DNA of 7,654 nucleotides, from positions 1 through 7,654 of the forward strand of contig HF987785.1 of the NCBI GenBank assembly GCA_000431135.1, given 5' to 3'. The DNA comes from Clostridium sp. CAG:590. Lineage in GTDB: Bacteria > Bacillota > Clostridia > Lachnospirales > Lachnospiraceae. Shown here one piece after another: positions 1-6,006 of this stretch. The notes below the pieces were generated by a model that was given only the letters and a program-made list of their open reading frames with translations, was not told the origin of the DNA and made no database searches. Position 1 is the first letter of the stretch; each line of letters starts with the position of its first letter. A program made the position numbers and the translations under genes.

Positions 1-822
1 TTCTCTTGTCTTCTTTGCAATCTCTGCATGTCTCTTAAGCATATCCGGATCATTTTGAATGTTCTCTAATGCCTGCCGCAATCCATAAATATCACTGATT
101 GGCATAGAGTACGGGAACCATTTATTCTCATAGTAATTCTTAAATGTTAATAAGCTGGCGTAGAAAGAAGCAATCGGCGTTTTCCGCTGTTCCATTGCCT
201 GTTTTGCATCCTCACTGACCGTAACTAATGTAAGTCCGATCGGACAGGAAATTGCTTTTTGTGAACCACCACATAAGATATCAATCTTAGATGCATCCAC
301 ATCCACCGCATTACCAAACATTCCGGAAACAGAATCCACCACTGTTAAGATTCCATATTCTTTCAGTAACGGACAAATAGCGGCAATATCATTCAACATT
401 CCGCTCGGTGTATCACAGTGTACAACCGTTGCATATTTGAAATCAGAATCTTTCTCAAGAAATGCTTTCAGCGGTTCTAATTCAATCGCTTTCTTATAAT
501 CAGTTGAATACAATACCGGCTCTCCGCCATATATCGTGACAAAATCCGCAAATCCTTTACCAAATACTCCGTTGTCCAATACAAGTACACGATCGCCCGT
601 TTCTGTCAGTGATGCAACTGCTGCCTCTAATCCTAAGATTCCCTCGCCGCTTAAGATCAGGCTTTCATTGTTCGTATGCAACAATCTGCTGTATAACTCA
701 CAAGTTTCCTTGTAGTAATCATAGAAATCCACATCCAGGTCCGGATTTCCTGTCTCCACGCTTCTTGCTAATCTTACGTTCTCGGCAACCATCGTCGGTC
801 CCGGTGTCATCATTTTGTACAT
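1..822 (-). CDS. Class V PLP-type aminotransferase, pyridoxamine-pyruvate aminotransferase-like (C-terminus cut by window edge)
   Basis: I translated 274 residues from ATG at 822, with GGAGG (831-835) 8 nt upstream; the frame stays open to the window edge, so roughly the last 100 residues of a usual 370-390 are missing. Seen: the N-terminal TPGPT motif of class V aminotransferases, HCDTPSG (135-141), VVDSVSG (161-167; Asp163 should contact the pyridine nitrogen) and GGSQKAIS (185-192; Lys189 is the Schiff-base lysine). From family memory, the segments SGEGILGLEAA (58-68), GVFGKGF (85-91) and HCDTPSG match Mesorhizobium loti pyridoxamine-pyruvate aminotransferase better than alanine-glyoxylate or serine-pyruvate aminotransferases; Glu60 falls where that enzyme has Glu68 instead of the usual phosphate-binding residue. 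Predicted cytosolic reaction: pyridoxamine + pyruvate to pyridoxal + alanine. It lies 60 bp behind the S-component gene, likely in one operon, with a B6 kinase divergent. The carboxylate-binding arginines lie beyond the edge, so an ordinary alanine-glyoxylate-type enzyme is not excluded. Confidence 0.85.
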   Translation of the reverse strand, partial: MYKMMTPGPTMVAENVRLARSVETGNPDLDVDFYDYYKETCELYSRLLHTNNESLILSGEGILGLEAAVASLTETGDRVLVLDNGVFGKGFADFVTIYGGEPVLYSTDYKKAIELEPLKAFLEKDSDFKYATVVHCDTPSGMLNDIAAICPLLKEYGILTVVDSVSGMFGNAVDVDASKIDILCGGSQKAISCPIGLTLVTVSEDAKQAMEQRKTPIASFYASLLTFKNYYENKWFPYSMPISDIYGLRQALENIQNDPDMLKRHAEIAKKTRE

Positions 823-882
823 AGATCCTGCCTCCATTTACTTATCTGTTCGTTACATTTCCAGGTGCTCCATTATGCCGAC

Positions 883-1422
883 TTAGTTCTCTACTGCACG
901 AAGTCCTCTCTCTAATGGTGTAATAATGATCAATACAATAATTGCTGCAACTGCGATCTGAATAATATTACCCGGTACAGACTTGAGTGCTGCTGCCGCA
1001 CCATTTCCCATAATGAAACTTTCAAAAATGAAATATCCTGCAAGCTTAATCGCTAATGCTGCAAGAATTGCAACTACCTTGTATCCGAATCTCTTCTTGT
1101 TATAGCAGATCAGACCGGCAACAAATCCCATCAAACCACATGTGATGATCGTACATGGTGCCCATGCTACCCATCCGCTTAAGATATCAAACAATCCCAT
1201 ACCAAGTGCTCCTGCAAGAGCTCCTGTACGCTTGCCATATACCATTGCTGCAATAAAAAGCGGAACATTTCCTAAATGGATCAATCCACCTGCTCCACCA
1301 AAGCTTGGGACCTGAATATTCACAAATGCTGTAAATACTAATGTCAATGCCACAAACATCGCATCTAATGCAATCTGTTTTGCCGGGCTCTTTGCTGCCT
1401 GATTCTCTATTACCTTTTCCAT
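883..1422 (-). CDS. ECF transporter S component, probably for a vitamin B6 compound (PdxU/PdxU2- or HmpT-like)
   Basis: This 179-residue, very hydrophobic protein has about five or six predicted membrane segments, near residues 17-38, 50-64, 66-83, 88-106, 114-136 and 150-169. The core GNVPLFIAAMVYGKR (51-65), followed by GALAGALGMGLFDILSG (67-83), is typical of substrate-binding S components of energy-coupling factor vitamin transporters, and the length fits. No ATPase (EcfA) or EcfT gene lies nearby, so it would share the cell's common energising module (group II). AGAGG stands about 10 nt before the ATG. It is the first gene leftward from the divergent control region, with the aminotransferase 60 bp behind it and a B6 kinase on the other side. 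I infer a B6 vitamer as substrate from this context; the sequence alone gives the S-component fold, not the ligand. The thiamine precursor hydroxymethylpyrimidine is an alternative. Confidence 0.85.
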   Translation of the reverse strand: MEKVIENQAAKSPAKQIALDAMFVALTLVFTAFVNIQVPSFGGAGGLIHLGNVPLFIAAMVYGKRTGALAGALGMGLFDILSGWVAWAPCTIITCGLMGFVAGLICYNKKRFGYKVVAILAALAIKLAGYFIFESFIMGNGAAAALKSVPGNIIQIAVAAIIVLIIITPLERGLRAVEN

Positions 1423-1484
1423 AATGATTCTACCTCTTTCCTCTTATTCAACTTCATAGCGTCCTGCAGTTTTGCTTAACCCGT

Positions 1485-1513
1485 ACTATACACGTCTGTT
1501 GGCACTTATAAAA
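1485..1513 (-). promoter_or_regulatory. Candidate leftward promoter of the S-component/aminotransferase operon
   Basis: On the minus strand a TATAGT -10 box (plus-strand 1485-1490) is preceded after 17 nt by TTTTAT (1508-1513) in the -35 position. The -10 is good and the -35 is poor, which would suit a promoter needing an activator. The -35 hexamer overlaps the palindrome at 1509-1525. Predicted from sequence only. Confidence 0.35.
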
Positions 1514-1544
1514 CTACCAGTTTTAAACTTTTTGATGGTGCCAG
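1500..1544. repeat. Operator-like repeat cluster in the divergent B6 control region
   Basis: Three elements are seen. TGGCAC (1500-1505) and its complement GTGCCA (1538-1543) form an inverted pair. Between them TAAAACT-ACC-AGTTTTA (1509-1525) is a perfect 7-bp-arm palindrome. Read leftward, CTGG occurs twice in an A-rich context (1541-1544 and 1517-1520), exactly 24 bp apart, as AATCTGGCA and AAACTGGTA. The cluster lies just upstream of the leftward -10 box and also upstream of the kinase gene. CTGG-containing direct repeats upstream of -35 are characteristic, as I recall, of MocR-family (GntR plus aminotransferase domain) regulators such as PdxR and TauR. That link is an inference; no regulator gene is in the window. 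Confidence 0.45.
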
Positions 1545-1550
1545 ATTTTA

Positions 1551-1579
1551 TTCTTGCTTTTTTTGACAGTATGTACTAT
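1551..1579 (+). promoter_or_regulatory. Weak candidate promoter for the kinase/permease operon
   Basis: TACTAT (1574-1579) matches the -10 consensus at four of six positions, has TG directly before it, and stands 17 nt after TTCTTG (1551-1556). It would give a 5' leader of about 38 nt before ATG 1624. A perfect TTGACA (1563-1568) also sits here, but no -10 box lies 16-18 nt from it. The assignment is tentative. Confidence 0.25.
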
Positions 1580-1611
1580 CGTAAATGACAGCAAAATATT
1601 ACCCTGTAAAG

Positions 1612-1617
1612 AAGGAG
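1612..1617 (+). promoter_or_regulatory. Ribosome binding site that fixes the kinase start
   Basis: AAGGAG lies 6 nt before ATG 1624. An in-frame ATG at 1585 would add 13 residues (through the residues KKENR) that precede the conserved kinase N-terminus, and it has no Shine-Dalgarno sequence, so 1624 is chosen. Confidence 0.8.
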
Positions 1618-1623
1618 AACAGA

Positions 1624-2436
1624 ATGCAGAAGTCCATTGCAATTATAAATGATATATCCGGATATGGCCGTTGCTCCGTAACGGTTGCACTTCCAATTCT
1701 ATCCGTCATGAAGATTCAATGTGGTGTCATTCCCACTGCGATTCTTTCCAATCACACGGAATATCCGGAATATTCTATATTAGATTTCACGCCATATATG
1801 AAAGAATATACAGATAAATGGAAACATTTACATCTTCACTTTGATGGTGTATACACCGGATTCTTAGGTTCCGGCGAACAAATTGACATTATTACCCACA
1901 TTTTCAGGGAGTTTTCATTTACGAAGAAAATTGTAGACCCTGTCATGGGAGATCACGGAACGATCTATGATTCCTACACCCCAAAAATGTGCCATGCAAT
2001 GAAAGAACTGGTAGCCCATTCTACGCTGACCACACCGAATCTGACAGAGTTATGTATTCTGACCGATACACCATACCGCAGCGATTTTTCGCAGGAAGAG
2101 ATTGCCGCTATGTGTAAGAAGTTATCCGAAACCGGCGTTTCCCAGATCGTAGTAACCGGAATCGAGCAGGATAACCTGATCGGAAATGCACTCTATGAAA
2201 ATGGAGATTTTGATATTCTGTACGGAGAAAAAGTATTACCGCTCCGTCCCGGAACCGGGGATGTATTCGCTTCCATTCTTGCAGGATATAGTTTACATAA
2301 CATTCCATTGCATGATGCTGTTGAACAGGCTGCCGCATTCATCCGCAAATGTCTGATCACATCGGCACAGTATCATATTCCGATCAATGACGGGGTATGC
2401 TTTGAAGAACATCTTGGAATGTTAATTCCGGAATAA
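1624..2436 (+). CDS. Pyridoxal/pyridoxamine kinase (PdxK/PdxY-like, ribokinase superfamily)
   Basis: This 270-residue cytosolic enzyme should phosphorylate pyridoxal, pyridoxine or pyridoxamine at the 5' hydroxyl with ATP, the last step of PLP salvage. The N-terminus INDISGYGRCS (8-18) and LSNHTEYPEY (41-50) are vitamin-binding signatures of pyridoxal kinases. DPVMGDHG (105-112) and TPN (137-139) are typical superfamily motifs, and RPGTGDVFASI (208-218) is the anion hole with catalytic base Asp213. Length is normal for the family (about 270-290). It is first in a rightward operon: the next gene starts 16 bp after its stop. It is divergent from a likely B6 transporter S component and a pyridoxamine-pyruvate-type aminotransferase, which supports B6 over the related thiamine precursor kinase ThiD. 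Which vitamer it prefers cannot be read from sequence. Confidence 0.92.
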   Translation: MQKSIAIINDISGYGRCSVTVALPILSVMKIQCGVIPTAILSNHTEYPEYSILDFTPYMKEYTDKWKHLHLHFDGVYTGFLGSGEQIDIITHIFREFSFTKKIVDPVMGDHGTIYDSYTPKMCHAMKELVAHSTLTTPNLTELCILTDTPYRSDFSQEEIAAMCKKLSETGVSQIVVTGIEQDNLIGNALYENGDFDILYGEKVLPLRPGTGDVFASILAGYSLHNIPLHDAVEQAAAFIRKCLITSAQYHIPINDGVCFEEHLGMLIPE

Positions 2437-2452
2437 TAGGAGGTAGATTACA

Positions 2453-3319
2453 ATGTCTCAAAAAAATCAAGGAATCCTTTGTATCATATCGGCTGCATTT
2501 TTCTTCGCATTGATGAATCTGTTTGTCCGGCTTGCGGGTGATGTCCCTACCATCCAAAAGAGTTTCTTCCGCAACTTTATTGCCGCTCTTTTAGCATTCA
2601 TCATGCTGATGCGCAGCAGGAGCAGCACCCGTCTGACCAAAGAAAATGTAAAAGACCTGATCATGCGTTCCATCGGCGGAACACTTGGTATCCTCTGCAA
2701 TTTCTATGCGATCGATCATTTGAACATTGCCGATGCATCCATGTTGAACAAATTGTCTCCATTCTTTGCCGTCATTTTTTCGATCTTCCTGTTAAAAGAA
2801 AAGACCACCCGTTTCGAGTGGTCCATGCTGATCATTGCTTTCGCTGGTGCCTTGTTTGTGATCAAACCGAGTTTCAACCTCAATTCCGTGCCTGCATTGA
2901 TTGGTGTATTCGGCGGTCTTGGAGCCGGTCTGGCTTATACCTACGTCCGGAGGCTGGGAACACACGGCATCAAAGGTCCGGTTATTGTATTCTTCTTCTC
3001 CTGCTTTTCGTGTATTGTAACATTGCCCGCGATCCTTCTTCACTATGCACCTATGACAACACAGCAGTTGATCACTTTGATCCTTGCCGGTTGTGCTGCG
3101 GCAGGCGGGCAGGTCAGTATTACGGCTGCCTACACCAAAGCACCGGCAAGCGAGATCTCGGTATTTGACTATTCACAGATCCTGTTTGCCGCCTTGTTCG
3201 GTTTTCTGTTCCTCGATCAGATCCCGGACCATTTCAGTATCATCGGATACTTCATCATTATCGGTGCCGCCATTGCAAAATGGTATCACTCCAACCATAA
3301 AGCAACGCCTGCTACTTAA
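2453..3319 (+). CDS. EamA/DMT-superfamily permease (10 predicted membrane segments)
   Basis: This 288-residue membrane protein has the tandem two-EamA layout of the drug/metabolite transporter superfamily: repeat one about residues 6-138, repeat two about 147-277, each with five hydrophobic segments. Seen family traits are the first helix with FFFALMNLFVRLAG (16-29), the repeat-one end LSPFFAVIFSIFLLKEK (101-117), AGALFVIKP (131-139), and the equivalent in repeat two SVFDYSQILFAALFGFLFL (236-254) with IIIGAAIA (268-275). AGGAGG (2438-2443) stands 9 nt before the ATG. The 16-bp gap after the kinase implies co-transcription and so a possible role in moving a B6 vitamer or a related metabolite. 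The family also includes amino-acid and nucleotide-sugar carriers, and the substrate is unknown. Its 3' end overlaps the convergent gene by 8 bp. Confidence 0.88.
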   Translation: MSQKNQGILCIISAAFFFALMNLFVRLAGDVPTIQKSFFRNFIAALLAFIMLMRSRSSTRLTKENVKDLIMRSIGGTLGILCNFYAIDHLNIADASMLNKLSPFFAVIFSIFLLKEKTTRFEWSMLIIAFAGALFVIKPSFNLNSVPALIGVFGGLGAGLAYTYVRRLGTHGIKGPVIVFFFSCFSCIVTLPAILLHYAPMTTQQLITLILAGCAAAGGQVSITAAYTKAPASEISVFDYSQILFAALFGFLFLDQIPDHFSIIGYFIIIGAAIAKWYHSNHKATPAT

Positions 3320-4397
3320 TTTTATATCTGAGTTCCCGATAATGATCGACATATTCTCCCGAAATGAGGCGGCCTCGTAACAGTTGTTCGAGCGTTGCCT
3401 CAAACTCTTTGTCCGTCATTTCCGCATAGCACAGGTCATGTAACGTCTTCTCAATACTATTCTTATATTCCAATATACTGTAAACACGATCCCGGTATAG
3501 AATATTAGCGGCATATACGCGCTTAAAAAATCCATTTAACCGTTCATTGTCCGTAATCTTGTCCTTCGGCATGAAATGAAGGCACAACAGATCCATTACT
3601 TCATAGGCGCATCTGTTCGTTAACATAATATCAGGATAAATGGTATACAGATTCTTCGTCTTGAGCGGATCATTTTTTATCTTGGAATCCATATAATCCG
3701 GCAGAAACTCCCGGAATACCCCCGTGATCAGATTCTCCTTTCGGAATGCAGGATACTCCTCTTCCATATTCACTTTTACACCCGGCCGGTATCCCATATT
3801 CCGGATCAGATCTCTGGATATACAGATCTTTCTTGGCTCCTTCTCCAATAACAACAGATATACTTTGTTGTGCACACGCCAGATAAATGCAGGACACTCC
3901 CTGATCCGGTAAGTTTTGGACTCGTCAACCATAATCGGTCGATGATCCTTTTTCACCCGGTATTTGCGTTTTACCTTTCTCAAGACATGCTGGTCGTAAT
4001 GTTGATATATATCTATCTCTTTTTCTTTATCCTCTGCCGCATGCGGCTTTGCATCCATCCTGTCATCATTGCATCCGGCAGTTTCCGTATTATTCTCTGT
4101 TTCTTCCATTGCGACCGCTTTCCGGGTATTCTTCTGCGCCATCACTGCCCGAACGGTTTCTTTCTCTCCTGACCGGTTCACCTCTGCCACAAAATCCTCA
4201 TCTTCTAATGTAAATGTCTGTGATATCACAATTGCGATCACACCAAAGATCATTGCAATCGCAAACAGCCACAATTGCCCTCTTAGTCCGGCAGCCACTA
4301 TACATACAACTGCTGCAAGCGAAAAACCGATCACACTTCCGATACACTTTCTTGTCTCTGTATCTCCATATCGAAGTCCATTCCATATTTTCTTCAT
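3312..4397 (-). CDS. Hypothetical protein with two N-terminal membrane segments
   Basis: I do not recognise this 361-residue protein. Two adjacent hydrophobic segments (about 19-38 and 42-60) are joined by the short loop RGQ and look like a hairpin anchor that leaves both ends on the same side, probably in the cytoplasm. Residues 62-135 form an acidic, low-complexity, probably disordered linker; a basic stretch follows (LRKVKRKYRVKKDHR, 139-153). Residues about 155-361 form a mixed, likely folded domain rich in Tyr, Arg and Leu, with YRIRECPAFIWRVHNKVYLLLL (163-184) split across two probable strands. No catalytic motif, Walker box or metal site is evident. A GGTGG-like site lies about 9 nt before ATG 4397. 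It stands alone on its strand, convergent with the permease and divergent from the deacetylase. The continuous 361-codon frame and composition make it a real gene; a role is not assignable. Confidence 0.8.
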   Translation of the reverse strand: MKKIWNGLRYGDTETRKCIGSVIGFSLAAVVCIVAAGLRGQLWLFAIAMIFGVIAIVISQTFTLEDEDFVAEVNRSGEKETVRAVMAQKNTRKAVAMEETENNTETAGCNDDRMDAKPHAAEDKEKEIDIYQHYDQHVLRKVKRKYRVKKDHRPIMVDESKTYRIRECPAFIWRVHNKVYLLLLEKEPRKICISRDLIRNMGYRPGVKVNMEEEYPAFRKENLITGVFREFLPDYMDSKIKNDPLKTKNLYTIYPDIMLTNRCAYEVMDLLCLHFMPKDKITDNERLNGFFKRVYAANILYRDRVYSILEYKNSIEKTLHDLCYAEMTDKEFEATLEQLLRGRLISGEYVDHYRELRYKIK

Positions 4398-4524
4398 GAT
4401 TCATCACCACCTTCGAATATATCTTCATTGTACTACACTCTCTTCTTCCCTGCATCAAAAAATTCCGGTTCTACTCTCTCTTTCTTGTTCATACACTAAA
4501 CAAACAGAGACTGTGGGATATATT

Positions 4525-5304
4525 ATGTCAACTGAATCTGCCACTTCTATAAACTATATGAAATATATTACTTTATTCTTTCTTCTTTTCGTTTTCCTAT
4601 ATGGTATCCGTAACTATACAAATGTACAATCTGTACGGACCACATCCCATCTGTGGCAAAATGAACTTCCCATTTACTGTGTAGACACCCCGGAACCGGT
4701 TGTTGCACTTACCTTTGACAGCGCCTGGGGAACCGAAGATTTAGATGACATTTTATCCATTCTTCAAAAACACAATGCGCCGGCCACCTTTTTTGTAACC
4801 GGAGAATGGGCAAAGAAAAATCCGGATGCGATCCGTGCCATTGACAAAGCCGGACACGAAATCGGAAATCACGGCAACGCCCATAAACACATGCCACAAC
4901 TTAGCAAAGAGGAAATGGCGGCTGAGATTCAGGGATGTCACAATGAAGTATATTCTATTACCGGAAAAGACATGACCTTATTCCGTGCTCCATATAGTGA
5001 CTGGAACGCGGACGTTGTATATGTAGCACATGCAATGGGATATTCTGCGATCAACCAATCCGTAGACAGCCTGGACTGGAAAGACTATGGTGTCGATGCG
5101 ATCATTCGCACTGTATGTGAACATAAAAATCTTGAAAATGGCAGCATTATCCTTCTGCATAATGGTTCTTTATACACGAAGGATGCTTTGGATCTGATGC
5201 TGACAAATATAGAGCAGCAGGGATATTCCTTTACTCCGTTGTCTTCCTTAATCTATACATCAAATTACTATTTAGATCACACTGGCAAACAATTTCAAAA
5301 ATAA
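4525..5304 (+). CDS. Membrane-anchored polysaccharide deacetylase (NodB/CE4 family, PdaB-like)
   Basis: This 259-residue protein has an uncleaved-looking N-terminal anchor (about 12-30) and an extracytoplasmic NodB domain (about 58-245). It should remove N-acetyl groups from cell-wall or spore-wall sugar polymers. CE4 motifs are visible in order: TFDSAWG (63-69, catalytic-base Asp65), HGNAH (116-120, metal ligands His116 and His120), RAPYSDW (154-160), DSLDW (181-185) and IILLHNG (208-214, His212). The second Asp of the classical TFDDGP motif is Ser here; as I recall, PdaB proteins of spore formers also differ there, and TFDSAWG variants are common in Lachnospiraceae. Length equals PdaB (about 255). 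ATG 4525 was chosen because it sits just before the anchor, although its Shine-Dalgarno (GGGA) is weak; ATG 4558 is the alternative. A sporulation role is possible but not shown by context. Confidence 0.85.
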   Translation: MSTESATSINYMKYITLFFLLFVFLYGIRNYTNVQSVRTTSHLWQNELPIYCVDTPEPVVALTFDSAWGTEDLDDILSILQKHNAPATFFVTGEWAKKNPDAIRAIDKAGHEIGNHGNAHKHMPQLSKEEMAAEIQGCHNEVYSITGKDMTLFRAPYSDWNADVVYVAHAMGYSAINQSVDSLDWKDYGVDAIIRTVCEHKNLENGSIILLHNGSLYTKDALDLMLTNIEQQGYSFTPLSSLIYTSNYYLDHTGKQFQK

Positions 5305-5401
5305 AAAAGAATAAAACCAACAAATATGCACATAATACAGATGACAAGATGTAGCATTTGCATTTTGCAGATCAGACTATACTTAAAAAAGGAGACTATT
5401 T

Positions 5402-5920
5402 ATGAAGAGAATACGCAATTATATTTATCTGGCACTTACTATGACTGCCATGGCTTTTGCACTTACTGCATGTGGCAACAGTACAACAAATGGATCAACA
5501 AGCGGCAACAATGATAACAATGTGATCAAAGATGCGGCTGATGATGTCGGTACCGCCGTAAAAGATGTTGCAGATGGTGTCGGTGATGCCGTTGAAGATC
5601 TCGTCGGCAATGGTGGTTTTGATAACTACAATGATGCACATGATTATTTCTTAGATACCATGAAATCCTACCATTCGGATGCAAAATTTGAACTGCGTGA
5701 TGAAGATCAGACATTAAACGACTATCAGGAAGGTTCAAAGGGATATCATTTCCACTTGTATGATACTGGCAAAAATAAAAACGGTGATTACTTTGGTGAA
5801 TTTTTTGTAGATGCAAACGATGGAACCATTTACAAAAAAGGCGATAACGATACCGTAACCGCTTATCCGGAACAGTCCGGTTCCACACAGTCGCAGTCCG
5901 GTAACGATACCACAAAATAA
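5402..5920 (+). CDS. Small lipoprotein with 11-residue repeats, function unknown
   Basis: This 172-residue protein starts with a lipoprotein signal: basic MKRIR, hydrophobic 8-20 and lipobox LTAC with lipidated Cys24. After a Ser/Thr/Asn/Gly spacer (25-40) come two 11-residue repeats (44-65) giving an acidic amphipathic helix, then a domain about 73-155. That domain has alternating aromatic strands (GYHFHLYDTG, 114-123; FGEFFVDANDGTIYKK, 131-146). The FFVDANDGTIYKK hairpin resembles the end of PepSY-type modules, an inference from pattern only. The tail (157-172) is Ser/Gln/Thr-rich. AAAAAAGGAG lies just before ATG with 7 nt spacing, a strong ribosome site. It would be anchored on the outer face of the membrane, perhaps as an envelope or sensing protein. 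It follows the deacetylase by 97 bp and ends at the terminator at 5938-6002. Confidence 0.82.
   Translation: MKRIRNYIYLALTMTAMAFALTACGNSTTNGSTSGNNDNNVIKDAADDVGTAVKDVADGVGDAVEDLVGNGGFDNYNDAHDYFLDTMKSYHSDAKFELRDEDQTLNDYQEGSKGYHFHLYDTGKNKNGDYFGEFFVDANDGTIYKKGDNDTVTAYPEQSGSTQSQSGNDTTK
5531..5596 (+). repeat. Imperfect 33-bp tandem repeat inside the lipoprotein gene
   Basis: Two in-frame 33-bp units (5531-5563 and 5564-5596) encode DAADDVGTAVK and DVADGVGDAVE, sharing the pattern D-x-A-D-x-V-G-x-A-V. The 11-residue period fits an amphipathic helix. The DNA copies have diverged, so the duplication is old or maintained at protein level. Confidence 0.75.
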
Positions 5921-5937
5921 TATTTTGTTTCAAAACT

Positions 5938-6002
5938 AAGATCCGGAGATTCTTTTGTCTGTCCTATTAAGATCAGACATGGTATTTCCGGATATCTTTT
6001 TT
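5938..6002 (+). terminator. Probable intrinsic terminator after the lipoprotein gene
   Basis: A long stem is seen in two blocks: GATCCGGA (5940-5947) with TCCGGAT(ATC) (5987-5996), and TGTCTG (5956-5961) with CAGACA (5974-5979), separated by a weakly paired internal loop and capped by a 12-nt loop. A run of six T (5997-6002) follows directly. It starts 18 bp after the stop codon. The internal loop makes it imperfect. Confidence 0.6.
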
Positions 6003-6006
6003 CTCA

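Noticed and set aside
1..822. The aminotransferase as a broken gene
   Set aside because: The frame is continuous from ATG 822 to the window edge with all core motifs; it is only cut by the window.
609..824. A plus-strand open frame of 71 codons
   Set aside because: It is antisense to the aminotransferase, whose motifs are unambiguous, and its Pro/Arg/Ser-rich translation has no recognisable feature.
1585..1623. An earlier in-frame ATG for the kinase (13 extra residues)
   Set aside because: It lacks a Shine-Dalgarno sequence, whereas AAGGAG sits 6 nt before ATG 1624, where the family's conserved N-terminus begins.
1423..1623. A vitamin riboswitch (TPP, FMN or other) in the leader of the S component or kinase
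   Set aside because: No conserved riboswitch core or multi-helix pattern was found; the structure seen is short operator-like repeats.
4427..4458. A minus-strand TACAAT with TTGATG upstream as promoter of the unrecognised gene
   Set aside because: The spacing is 20 nt, too long for a standard promoter; only the -10 box is convincing.
4069..4524. An open frame upstream of the deacetylase that would add 152 residues
   Set aside because: It is antisense to the unrecognised 361-codon gene, has Ser/Thr/His-rich shadow composition, and precedes a clean membrane anchor starting at ATG 4525.
5326..5514. A small plus-strand open frame just before and into the lipoprotein gene
   Set aside because: It overlaps the lipoprotein start in another frame, lacks a ribosome site and reads as low-information shadow.
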